7,067 bases of DNA from Prevotella sp. (lineage in GTDB: Bacteria; Bacteroidota; Bacteroidia; Bacteroidales; Bacteroidaceae), in the NCBI GenBank assembly GCA_021203705.1, contig JAJQAR010000161.1, positions 1 to 7,067 on the forward strand, in the 5' to 3' direction. The notes beneath the pieces are model-generated. The model ran no database searches. It saw only the letters and a list, made by a program, of their open reading frames with translations, and had not been told where the DNA came from. This document shows, piece after piece, positions 1 through 7,067 of the stretch. Every line of letters starts with the position of its first letter. Positions within the stretch are counted from its first letter, which is position 1. A program made the translations under genes and the position numbers.

Positions 1-2163
1 GTCTGCACCTCCGTTGTTATAGTCTTCCCAGCCAATGGTCTGTGGCATCTTCGTGTTGTTGCTCTGTGCACTGCGCCCGATGCCCATGAAATAGTAACGT
101 GGGAGGAAATTCATATACAACTTAGTCTGGTTGGAATCGTAAGAGTCGCCTTTCTTCTCCTTGCGTACAAGATTCTCGGAATACCACTCTTTCAATGTCT
201 CCAACTGGTCATCCAAATCCTGGCGCAAGTCAACTGCCGCACAACGCTCTCCGCCATTGGCAAGTAACGGGTCACTGTCGTAGGTAGTACTGCCAAGACC
301 ATATTTGTCGGCTACACGGAACTCCATGTTCTCACGACGCTGACCGTTGAGTTGCTTGAAACCAAGATAGTTGCAGGTGTTGCCGCCCCAACCGGTCAAC
401 TTCCATGTTGATGGGGCATTGTCAACAAGTTGGGTGCCTCCGTCGAAGAGCATCCAACGGCGCAAGTCCTCAAATCGCTTGCCCTCGTATGCCAACTCTA
501 TCTGACGCTCATAGAGGATTGCCGACATACATGCCGCCTGGTCGGAAGCTAAACTTGCCTGCAAGCCATAGTTGTTCTCTGCTGTATATCCGGCACGCGC
601 CCTGATCTGTTGCAACAAGCTGACTGCCTCACTCATGTCACCTGCTCCGCAAGCCACTTCCGCAAGGTTGAGCAATACCTCTGCATAACGCAGCTCTATA
701 TACGGTTGTGCTGAATAGATGAAACCGCTCGTATTTGCAGCCGCACTGTAATTATACAACGGACTGGAGTTAACGTCGTAATCATCTGAACGTTTGCGTA
801 CGAAAATACCCTTTGAGTTTGAAAGCAGGTTGTCTGCTCCATAGCAGTTGGAACTCTCCACATTGTCCTGGTCGTCTTGGTCGGTGTACCATACATAATT
901 CCATAGTTCATAGTTTGTACCGTAGTCGTAAGAAGGATTATTGAGATCGGCATCTGTAAGCGTACTGTTTCCACTGTATGCCCAACGGACACCAGGGAAT
1001 CCGAATGTGCGGTAGAAACGTGGGTCGCGGTTCATAAACGGATAGTTGCTGTCATAGTCATACGATGATGCCTCAAGCAGCGTGTAGGTGTCTGTCGTGC
1101 CTGGCCGCTTTCCGTCTGCCATCGGGAACATGTCAACGAGCATTGCTGATGCGCCCTTACCTGTTCCTGTGGTGTTCTTCGGACGGATATAACGCTCCCA
1201 GTTGCTGTTCTTCTGTCCGTCGCCCGATTGTACCGTGTTGTATAACACAACGAATACCGCCTCTGGATTTACGCCACTCTGGTTGAACTGCAAAGCGAAG
1301 TCAGAGCCGTTGATGTTGTTTGATGTGGAGAACAAGCCATAGCCGCATGAGTTAATGGAATCAAGTTCTGCCTTCATCGTCTTGTAAGCGTTTGTCCAAC
1401 GGCTTTGGTCATTGGCACGGTTGAACAACGGACTTGCCCAAAGCAGAAGTACACGCCCTTTCAATGCGAGGGCTGTACCTGTCGTAACATATCCCCACTT
1501 ACTGCTTGACCAGCCACCGTTCATAGTACTTGCCGCAAGCATCTTCGCAGCCTTGTCGAGGTCGCTGCATATAAAGTCGATACATTCCTTTGCCGATGAG
1601 CGTGGGGTGTATGTGCTTTCCACAGGCTCCTGTACCTCTGTGATGATTGGCACACCGCCATAATACCTTACAAGATTATAATAGCACCATGCGCGGAAGA
1701 AATACACCTGCCCCAACAGTTCATCTTTCTCGCTGTCTGACAATGAGCCTCCCTCAATGCCTTCTATTACGTCGTTGACGTTACGGATACGGCCCCAAGC
1801 ATTTGCCTGGATGTTGTTCGGCGTTCCGAAGAAATAGTCGGGCACGTCTGTTCCACTTATGATGTTAAGAGGACTTTGTGGGTCAACGAATGCGCCGAAG
1901 CCACTGTATTCCTCTGTTGACTTCGACTGGTCGTCGTCGCTTCCCGTTGACGGATACTGCCATGTAGGGTCGCTGTCTACCGTAGGAAGACACCAACTGT
2001 AGATATCGAACACACGGCGCTCCGCACCAGTGTAGTTGTTGTAGATATCCGTGCTTACGTTGTCGTAGTTTTTCTTCTCCTCGAGAAACTCGTCGCTGCA
2101 CGCTGTCAAGGTAAGAGCACCGATAAGCCCTAAACCGAACAGATTAATTATATTTGTTTTCAT
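1..2163 (-). CDS. SusD/RagB-family surface glycan-binding lipoprotein, 3' end cut off by the window edge
   Basis: This is the outer-membrane lipoprotein partner of the SusC transporter upstream; it binds the glycan at the cell surface and acts as a lid over SusC. I translated the minus strand from the ATG at 2161-2163: the frame is open for 721 codons to base 1 with no stop. The N-terminus is a lipoprotein signal ending in LTLTAC with the lipidated Cys at residue 22, followed by SDEFLEE, an acidic surface-export type signal. Family signatures are FFRAWCYYNLVRYYGGVP (155-172), PYIELRYAEVLLNLAE (487-502) and ERQIELAYEGKRFEDLRRW (552-570), which belong to the TPR-like helical scaffold. The end, NFLPRYYFMGIG (685-696) then GWEDY (711-715), matches the usual SusD C-terminus, so I infer that only a short tail is missing. 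At over 721 residues it is longer than most family members (about 500-650). The start is supported by an AAGGAA six bases upstream. The substrate cannot be read from the sequence. Confidence 0.96.
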   Translation of the reverse strand, partial: MKTNIINLFGLGLIGALTLTACSDEFLEEKKNYDNVSTDIYNNYTGAERRVFDIYSWCLPTVDSDPTWQYPSTGSDDDQSKSTEEYSGFGAFVDPQSPLNIISGTDVPDYFFGTPNNIQANAWGRIRNVNDVIEGIEGGSLSDSEKDELLGQVYFFRAWCYYNLVRYYGGVPIITEVQEPVESTYTPRSSAKECIDFICSDLDKAAKMLAASTMNGGWSSSKWGYVTTGTALALKGRVLLLWASPLFNRANDQSRWTNAYKTMKAELDSINSCGYGLFSTSNNINGSDFALQFNQSGVNPEAVFVVLYNTVQSGDGQKNSNWERYIRPKNTTGTGKGASAMLVDMFPMADGKRPGTTDTYTLLEASSYDYDSNYPFMNRDPRFYRTFGFPGVRWAYSGNSTLTDADLNNPSYDYGTNYELWNYVWYTDQDDQDNVESSNCYGADNLLSNSKGIFVRKRSDDYDVNSSPLYNYSAAANTSGFIYSAQPYIELRYAEVLLNLAEVACGAGDMSEAVSLLQQIRARAGYTAENNYGLQASLASDQAACMSAILYERQIELAYEGKRFEDLRRWMLFDGGTQLVDNAPSTWKLTGWGGNTCNYLGFKQLNGQRRENMEFRVADKYGLGSTTYDSDPLLANGGERCAAVDLRQDLDDQLETLKEWYSENLVRKEKKGDSYDSNQTKLYMNFLPRYYFMGIGRSAQSNNTKMPQTIGWEDYNNGGAD

Positions 2164-2188
2164 ATTCAATTCCTTTTTATCTACGTGA
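2164..2188 (-). promoter_or_regulatory. susC-susD intergenic gap with a clear ribosome binding site
   Basis: The gap between the susC stop and the susD ATG is 25 bp. It carries AAGGAA (plus-strand 2170-2175, read on the minus strand) six bases before the ATG, the best Shine-Dalgarno match in the window. There is no hairpin followed by a T-run and no promoter motif, so susC and susD are most likely on one transcript. The site fixes the susD start. Confidence 0.7.
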
Positions 2189-5100
2189 TTAGAATGTCAG
2201 GTTTAAACCAACGGTAAACTTACGCAATGTAGGATAAGAGTCGTAAGAGCACATCGGATCTATGAAATGATCTGGATATGGATTGTAGAAACTCAACAGG
2301 TTCTGTCCTGTAACGTTGATACGGGCACTCTGGATACCTATCTTCTTAATCCAGTTGGATGGTACTGTGTATGCCAAGGTAAGGCGGTTCAATGTTACTC
2401 TCGTACCACTTACTCTCCAGAAAGAGGATGTGATGGCGTTGACGCTCTGGTATGCGAGGTTAGGCAGACTGGCGTTGCGGTTCTCTGCCACTACTAAGTT
2501 GCCTGATGCGTCGTATACATCCTGGTATGAATACATGTTGTCCACATTCCAGAACGATGGCATATTGGTAAATTCAAGGTCGCTGACACCACTGCCTGAT
2601 TTCAATGCCGATGAGTCAATAAAACTGTAACCTCCCCATGATGCGCTGATCTGTGCTGTCAGAGAGAAGCCTTTATAGTCGGCACCGAGGTTGAGAGTAA
2701 ATCCGTATGGATTGCTGCGGTTTGACAGACAAACCTGGTCGAGGTCTTTGTCAACCACTCCATCAGGACCGGAGTATGTACCGTCTGACTGTTGCGGGCC
2801 GCGGACATCCTTGTAGATAAGCATACCAGGACGTACCTCATCCTTGCTCATGCCGAGATAGGATGTGATGTTGTATTTATCGAAATACTCTTCAATGTCT
2901 TGGAAACTGCGGAACATACCGATACACTCCATACCCCATGTTCCGATATCAGTGCGCTTGCCGTACCTGATCTGACGGTACAGATAGTCGGTTACCCAGT
3001 CCATATTAAGTACCCTGTTGTCGGTGTAGCTCGTGTTAAGGCCTACCTTGTACTTGAAATTCTTGCCTATCTTGTCGCGCCAGGTAAGTTGCAATTCATA
3101 ACCCCAACTGTCCATTTCTCCAAGATTGACGGCAGCCGACTGTGTTCCTACTGTTGCCTGGATTGCCTGACTGATGTTCATAAGCATCTCTCTGTTCCAC
3201 TCACGGTACATATCGATGTTTACTGCCAAACGGCTGTTCAAAACGTTGAAGTCGATACCAAGGTTAGCCTTGTATACCTTATCCCAATGCACATCAGAGT
3301 TCACGGCGGAGTTGTTCTTGTTTATCGTGATACGGTTCTCGCTCTCGTTGCTCGTTCCCGTTCCGAATACTGGTCCTCTGTCGGAATCTTGTGCATAGAC
3401 CTGCATCCACTGCCAAGCGGCGGTGTTGTCTCGTCCCGTGATACCAAGTGAGGCACGTATCTTCAGGAAGTCAACCCATGGTGCCGCTTTCTTGAACCAG
3501 TTTTCTTCTGATATTACCCAACCTGCACTTAATGATGGGAATGTACCCCAATAGTTTTCTGGTGCGAACTTCGTTGAGGCATCGGAACGCAGAAGGAACT
3601 CTACCAGATATTTGTTTGCGTATGCGTAGTTCACACGTCCGATGTAGGATAGTGTTCCTGCCTCTGCACGGGTGAATGTAACTACTTTCGTTGTTCCCTC
3701 AGCGGAGTTACTCTGACCGGTAGTGAACGGATATGGGTCGGATACGCTGCCATACAGATATTCGCTCTCTGTCTCTGACTTCTCTATTGAGAACAAAGCT
3801 CCTACACTGTGCTTACCGAAGTCGCGGGCGTATGACACCGTGAAGTTCATCTGGTAGTTGTCGGTTCTCGTCGTGGAGCGGTTCAGCATAGCGGGGTCTC
3901 CGTTGGCAACTGTACTGCTCACTAAGTTCGTTTCTGTCAGATATTGTGAGTAATCCTCATTTCCTACTGGTGTGTACAGGTGGTTGCCGCTACCTGGGCG
4001 GGTGAGCATCCTGTAAATCTCGTATTCAGAGCCATACTGGTTTGTCTTGTCGGTGTTTATACTCTTTGAATAGGTGAAACGTACCGTAAGACCTTGCAAC
4101 GGTTTCCACCAACCGAAATCATAGTTGATACTTCCGTTGATGTTGATATTGGATGTCATCGTCTTACTGTAATCTCCGTTGTTGTTCAATACGGAATAAG
4201 AGTAGAGCTGGTCGTTGTCAACGAGTGTGTTACTGATACCGTATGCGGCAATCGGGTTGCCATCAACATATTCGGGGATGTAACGGGGACGGGTAAGCAG
4301 GATATTATAGTCCTTCTCGTTGCTTGTTCCTCCCACCTTAATATATGCTGTGTTCTTCTTACCATAGTCTCCCGATACGCTGAGGTTGGCACCAAGCCAC
4401 TTGCTTACTTTCACGTCAACACCGGCACGGTAGTTCCAACGGTCGTAATCGAGTTTTCCAAGGTTACCGTCCTGATCAAAGTAAGAGATACTTGCGAAAT
4501 AACTTGCCCTGTCGGTAGCACCACTAAGGTTCACGTTATGCTTTGTAGTGATACCAGTACTCCAATATTTGTCGAGAAGGTCATAGTTGAGACTTCTCAT
4601 CGCTGCCAACTCGTCGGCTTGGAACAGGTCGGTCTTGTTGTTCAGTGTGGTGCTCGTTGGGTCGGCTGCTGCTACTGCATTGTAAAGTCTGCCGTACTCG
4701 TATGAGCTTAGCATCTTCGGGCGTGACACTTCATCCGTAAAACCGATAGTTCCACTGTAAGAGATACGTGGAGCACCGACTTTTCCCTTTTTTGTCGTTA
4801 CAAGGATTACACCGTTGGCGGCACGTGCTCCATAGACGGCTGCCGAGGCGTCTTTCAATACAGAGATACTCTCCACTTCTGCCGGGTCGAGGTTATTGAA
4901 TGCCTCTGCACCGAGATTCTGTGTAACGTTGCCTACCTTAACGTCGTTAGGATAGATATATCCGTCGATAACGAACAACGGCTGCTGGGCTGTACTTCCT
5001 ACATCCCCAAGGGAGTTGGTGTCTCGTATGTAGATTGTGGCATTGTCACCTGGACGGGATTCACCACCACTGACACTAAGACCGTTGACAAGGCCGCTCA

Positions 5101-5518
5101 ACGAACTTGCAAGGCCGCCTGATGATAAGTCTTGTATGTCATCCATCGGTACGGTAGCGACAGAACCGGTAAGGTGCGCTTTCTTCTGTGTTCCGTAACC
5201 TACTACAACAACTTCTTCAAGATTTTGTGAGTCTTCTTTCATCTGTATCTTTCCCCCCGGCATCACCGTCTGTGTAAGATATCCGATGTAAGAGATAACC
5301 ACTTTGCTGCCCTTTGGGGCGGAGATGGTATATTTACCGTCAAGATCGGTTATTACGCCTGTCTCATTCTTCCCCTCTACTCGAACGGAAGCACCGATAA
5401 TAGGGTCACCGTTCTCGTCTACAACAGTTCCTGTCACCGTCTGCCCCTGTGCGAACGATGATGTGGCAAACATTGCCATGCAACTGATGAATAAGCTGAT
5501 TATGAATATTCTTTTCAT
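2189..5518 (-). CDS. SusC/RagA-family TonB-dependent outer-membrane glycan transporter
   Basis: This protein imports oligosaccharides across the outer membrane using TonB/ExbBD energy, paired with the SusD lipoprotein encoded next. It has 1109 residues, normal for the family. Residues 1-23 are a signal peptide with likely cleavage at SSFA/QGQ. A carboxypeptidase-regulatory-like beta-sandwich follows at about 27-96 (TVTGTVVDENGDPIIGASV). The TonB-box-like segment EEVVVVGYGTQKK spans 101-113. The plug has LFVIDGYIYP (181-190) and VLKDASAAVYGARAANG (220-236), then ILVTTKKGK into the barrel. The early barrel motif HNVNLSGATDRASYFASISY lies at 327-346. The barrel ends FTVGLNLTF with a terminal Phe, as expected for BAM-assembled barrels. 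There is no STN domain, so it is not an anti-sigma-signalling transporter; control must come from a regulator outside the window. In the plug, where IRG is usual, it reads IRDTNS (Asp166). The frame is intact. The start follows the preceding gene by 25 bp with only a weak AAAAGAA about 10 bases upstream. Substrate is unknown. Confidence 0.98.
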   Translation of the reverse strand: MKRIFIISLFISCMAMFATSSFAQGQTVTGTVVDENGDPIIGASVRVEGKNETGVITDLDGKYTISAPKGSKVVISYIGYLTQTVMPGGKIQMKEDSQNLEEVVVVGYGTQKKAHLTGSVATVPMDDIQDLSSGGLASSLSGLVNGLSVSGGESRPGDNATIYIRDTNSLGDVGSTAQQPLFVIDGYIYPNDVKVGNVTQNLGAEAFNNLDPAEVESISVLKDASAAVYGARAANGVILVTTKKGKVGAPRISYSGTIGFTDEVSRPKMLSSYEYGRLYNAVAAADPTSTTLNNKTDLFQADELAAMRSLNYDLLDKYWSTGITTKHNVNLSGATDRASYFASISYFDQDGNLGKLDYDRWNYRAGVDVKVSKWLGANLSVSGDYGKKNTAYIKVGGTSNEKDYNILLTRPRYIPEYVDGNPIAAYGISNTLVDNDQLYSYSVLNNNGDYSKTMTSNININGSINYDFGWWKPLQGLTVRFTYSKSINTDKTNQYGSEYEIYRMLTRPGSGNHLYTPVGNEDYSQYLTETNLVSSTVANGDPAMLNRSTTRTDNYQMNFTVSYARDFGKHSVGALFSIEKSETESEYLYGSVSDPYPFTTGQSNSAEGTTKVVTFTRAEAGTLSYIGRVNYAYANKYLVEFLLRSDASTKFAPENYWGTFPSLSAGWVISEENWFKKAAPWVDFLKIRASLGITGRDNTAAWQWMQVYAQDSDRGPVFGTGTSNESENRITINKNNSAVNSDVHWDKVYKANLGIDFNVLNSRLAVNIDMYREWNREMLMNISQAIQATVGTQSAAVNLGEMDSWGYELQLTWRDKIGKNFKYKVGLNTSYTDNRVLNMDWVTDYLYRQIRYGKRTDIGTWGMECIGMFRSFQDIEEYFDKYNITSYLGMSKDEVRPGMLIYKDVRGPQQSDGTYSGPDGVVDKDLDQVCLSNRSNPYGFTLNLGADYKGFSLTAQISASWGGYSFIDSSALKSGSGVSDLEFTNMPSFWNVDNMYSYQDVYDASGNLVVAENRNASLPNLAYQSVNAITSSFWRVSGTRVTLNRLTLAYTVPSNWIKKIGIQSARINVTGQNLLSFYNPYPDHFIDPMCSYDSYPTLRKFTVGLNLTF

Positions 5519-5543
5519 AGATAGTATGTTCTTTTATTATGAA
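5519..5543 (-). promoter_or_regulatory. Intergenic gap before susC, weak ribosome binding site
   Basis: These 25 bp separate the stop of the beta-helix lipoprotein gene from the susC ATG. On the minus strand they contain AAAAGAA (plus-strand 5529-5535), ten bases before the ATG, which is a poor Shine-Dalgarno match. No terminator hairpin or TAnnTTTG promoter element is visible. The short gap supports cotranscription with the gene upstream. Confidence 0.5.
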
Positions 5544-7016
5544 TTACTCCTCAGGCAACCAGCGTGGGTCTCCTGTTCTCTTGGCTAACTGGGCAGAACC
5601 GCTTACGGTGAAGTCACCGTTGGTCGGGTCTTTGAATCCTGGGTCTTCTTCTATTGCCGTACCACTCGTGTCATAGTTGTCTACGCTGCCATCGGTACTC
5701 TCAAATTCTCCATCAAACATATATGTGTTGTTCAGGAATGTGGCATCGGAACTATTTATAGCACCTCCAACGAATCTGCGGCATACCTGGTTGTTTCCAC
5801 AGTCAACGAAGATGCAATTTGTCATCACCCATACGGATGTCGACTGTCCGTTGAAACCGCTATAGTTACCCATCTGACCTGTCTTGGCGATGTTGTAGAA
5901 CGTGCAGTTCTTGTAACTTACGTAATTCTTGTCATAGCCGGCACGTGTGGAACGCCCCGAATTGTTGTACTGCACGAAGTATGTGGCGTCTTGATCTCCT
6001 GCATTCCACAGCGTGGAGCTTTCGATCTCAAAATCGTTGATGAAACCGCCTGGGAAATAGAATGAGATGTTATTGCTTGCAACAGAACTGCTCGTATGGC
6101 GTATCACACAGTTCTTTATCAACAGCGTCTCAAGGCAATATGCCACCTTATTGTCATAAATAACATTCCCGTTTATGCCGTCGATGTTACAGCCGTTGAT
6201 TACAATTGATTTCATGATGTTGTAATATGTTCCACTTCCTGTGGCTGAGTATATACTCTCGTCAGGTGTCTCACTGAGCTCTATCATTCCTGCCTTTGAA
6301 GCTGAACAGTCGAAGTCAACATACTTGATTGTCAATGCAGTCTGTGTGAGAATTGATACGGATGAGCCTGTATAGGTTATTTTCGCATGGTCACTCTGAC
6401 TCTTGGTGCGCAACGTTACCTGCTTCAAACCGAAATCAAGGTCATTCGACAGCGTGTAGTTACCTCCTTGTTCAAGGTCATAGCATAGTGCTTCATCAAT
6501 TGCCTCATCAGGAATAGGATTTTGGGCAAACCACTCGGAGAGATCGCTGCCATCGGGTATTGTGGCGTAGGTCTCCGTAAAACTGTTGAACTCAACCTCA
6601 GTGGTAGTCTCCGCCTCCTTGTTGTTCAGTTCCTCATTACCTGCCGTTCTGATGGTAAACTTATAGTTAGTGTCTTCTTCACGGGTAACAGCTAATGAAC
6701 ATCCATCAACAAGAGTATTCTCATAGTCGTCAACAGCCACTGGAGCATCAGGGTCGCTCATGTCATACACGGAACAGATGTATCCACCGGCTCCGTAAAT
6801 TACTTTCCAGGTGATGACAGTCTTTGAGTTGTCCGTGGACGCCTCGATACTAATATCACCGGCAGAAGGCGACGACAGCGTGGTATTTGTAACACTGCTG
6901 CTGAATGTCTCTTCGTCAAAACCATCCTGCGCACAAGAAGTAAAGAGCAATACTCCTGCCGTAAACGACAATAGGGCGTATGCCTTTCTCTGTAGTGAAA
7001 AATGATTCTCTCTCAT
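5544..7016 (-). CDS. Surface lipoprotein with Fn3-like and parallel beta-helix regions (DUF4957/DUF5123-like)
   Basis: This is a predicted outer-membrane lipoprotein of 490 residues that probably binds the glycan imported by the SusC/SusD pair downstream. The signal peptide ends LLFTSC with the lipidated Cys at residue 28, followed by AQDGFDEE, acidic as in Bacteroidota surface lipoproteins. Residues about 47-146 resemble an Fn3-type beta-sandwich (VITWKVIYGAGGY at 67-79, NYKFTIRTAGN at 117-127). From about 150 the sequence turns into repeated short strands typical of a right-handed beta-helix: VINGCNIDG (272-280), LLIKNCVIRH (298-307), IESSTLWNA (331-339), VSYKNCTFYNI (366-376), WVMTNCIFVDC (396-406), TFLNNTYMF (426-434). 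The end EDPGFKDPTNGDFTVSGS (457-474) and GDPRWLP is what I remember from DUF4957/DUF5123 proteins; I could not search this. Such proteins often accompany pectin-degrading genes, which is the only hint of substrate. I see no convincing polysaccharide lyase catalytic signature, so binding is likelier than catalysis. An in-frame stop at 7041-7043, with no other start codon in between, fixes this ATG. Confidence 0.88.
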   Translation of the reverse strand: MRENHFSLQRKAYALLSFTAGVLLFTSCAQDGFDEETFSSSVTNTTLSSPSAGDISIEASTDNSKTVITWKVIYGAGGYICSVYDMSDPDAPVAVDDYENTLVDGCSLAVTREEDTNYKFTIRTAGNEELNNKEAETTTEVEFNSFTETYATIPDGSDLSEWFAQNPIPDEAIDEALCYDLEQGGNYTLSNDLDFGLKQVTLRTKSQSDHAKITYTGSSVSILTQTALTIKYVDFDCSASKAGMIELSETPDESIYSATGSGTYYNIMKSIVINGCNIDGINGNVIYDNKVAYCLETLLIKNCVIRHTSSSVASNNISFYFPGGFINDFEIESSTLWNAGDQDATYFVQYNNSGRSTRAGYDKNYVSYKNCTFYNIAKTGQMGNYSGFNGQSTSVWVMTNCIFVDCGNNQVCRRFVGGAINSSDATFLNNTYMFDGEFESTDGSVDNYDTSGTAIEEDPGFKDPTNGDFTVSGSAQLAKRTGDPRWLPEE

Positions 7017-7067
7017 AAAATGATTTTTTAGTTGTTTATATTAATTTGTTTATTTAATCGACTTGTA
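7017..7067 (-). promoter_or_regulatory. AT-rich 5' leader of the three-gene operon
   Basis: The 51 bases before the first gene have 8 G/C bases, about 16% GC, far below the genes. On the minus strand they are A-rich close to the start codon and lack a Shine-Dalgarno purine run, which is common for Bacteroidota genes. I looked for the TAnnTTTG minus-7 element in the sense orientation and found none, so the promoter probably lies beyond the window. Read from base 7067 in the frame of the 490-residue gene, five sense codons (YKSIK) precede a TAA at 7050-7052; this could be the tail of an upstream gene but is too short to support. Confidence 0.4.

Larger units (their letters stand above)
1..7016 (-). 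other. Predicted operon: core of a polysaccharide utilization locus
   Basis: Three codirectional genes are separated by gaps of exactly 25 bp each, with no terminator between them. The order is beta-helix lipoprotein, SusC, SusD. A SusC/SusD pair is the defining mark of a PUL, and the extra surface lipoprotein fits a glycan-binding accessory role. The operon continues at least to the left edge, where enzymes or further binding proteins would be expected. No regulator (HTCS, SusR, ECF sigma/anti-sigma) and no carbohydrate-active enzyme is encoded in the visible part. Confidence 0.85.

Noticed and set aside
1065..1663. Plus-strand open frames of 73 and 83 codons (1065-1286 and 1412-1663)
   Set aside because: Both lie inside the susD coding frame on the other strand, which has continuous family motifs. 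Neither has a recognisable domain or ribosome binding site.
2792..3451. 219-codon open frame on the plus strand, antisense to susC
   Set aside because: Its codons lie exactly opposite the susC codons, so a stop would need TTA, CTA or TCA in susC. These codons are rarely used in the gene, which explains the open frame. The translation has no signal peptide or family signature.
4094..4705. 203-codon open frame on the plus strand, antisense to susC
   Set aside because: It has the same codon-aligned antisense phase as the 2792-3451 frame, with the same cause. The Val/Cys-rich translation looks like a reverse-complement shadow of conserved barrel strands.
4787..4793. A AAA AAG slippery heptamer in the correct phase in susC, a possible programmed -1 frameshift
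   Set aside because: It sits on the conserved T-K-K-G motif at the end of the plug, so the amino acids alone can produce it. I saw no clear stimulatory stem or upstream Shine-Dalgarno, and a shift would give only about 20 codons before a stop.
5253..5258. Run of six G on the coding strand in susC, a possible phase-variable tract
   Set aside because: Six bases is short for slippage-driven phase variation, the frame is intact, and the run encodes the ordinary Pro-Gly-Gly at residues 87-89.
7050..7067. Possible last codons (YKSIK stop) of a gene upstream of the operon
   Set aside because: Five codons cannot be told apart from chance in AT-rich DNA; the adjacent sequence is needed.
1..7067. CRISPR array, tRNA or rRNA, insertion sequence, invertible promoter repeats
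   Set aside because: I looked for spaced direct repeats, terminal inverted repeats, transposase or recombinase motifs and RNA gene signatures on both strands and saw none; almost the whole window is coding.

Overview
The window looks like a piece of a polysaccharide utilization locus (PUL) from a Bacteroidales bacterium, most likely Bacteroidaceae or Prevotellaceae. The evidence is a canonical SusC/SusD outer-membrane pair, lipoproteins whose lipidated cysteine is followed by acidic residues (the Bacteroidota surface-export style), A-rich leaders with weak or absent Shine-Dalgarno sequences, and moderate GC content in the genes against a very AT-rich leader. I cannot name the genus.

All three genes lie on the minus strand and read from right to left. 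First is a 490-residue lipoprotein (5544-7016) with an Fn3-like N-terminal part and a parallel beta-helix-like C-terminal part ending in GDPRWLPEE, of the kind annotated as DUF4957/DUF5123. Exactly 25 bp later comes a complete SusC/RagA-type TonB-dependent transporter of 1109 residues (2189-5518). After another 25 bp comes a SusD/RagB lipoprotein (1-2163). Its reading frame is open for 721 codons to the left edge of the window, so its stop codon is outside; by family comparison only a short tail is missing. The 51 bases to the right of the first gene are about 16% GC and hold no recognisable promoter.

The three products should act together at the outer membrane. SusD captures a glycan on the surface and closes over SusC, and SusC imports it using TonB energy. 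The beta-helix lipoprotein probably binds, or less likely cleaves, the glycan at the surface. Beta-helix proteins of this type are, from memory, frequent in pectin-targeting PULs, so pectin is a reasonable but unproven substrate guess. No glycoside hydrolase, polysaccharide lyase, regulator or mobile element is visible here.

I did not find a new type of system. The points most worth a second look are the position of the beta-helix lipoprotein ahead of SusC, its stacked Asn/Cys rungs, and a Gly-to-Asp change in a conserved SusC plug motif. There is no stretch over 300 bases without a gene.
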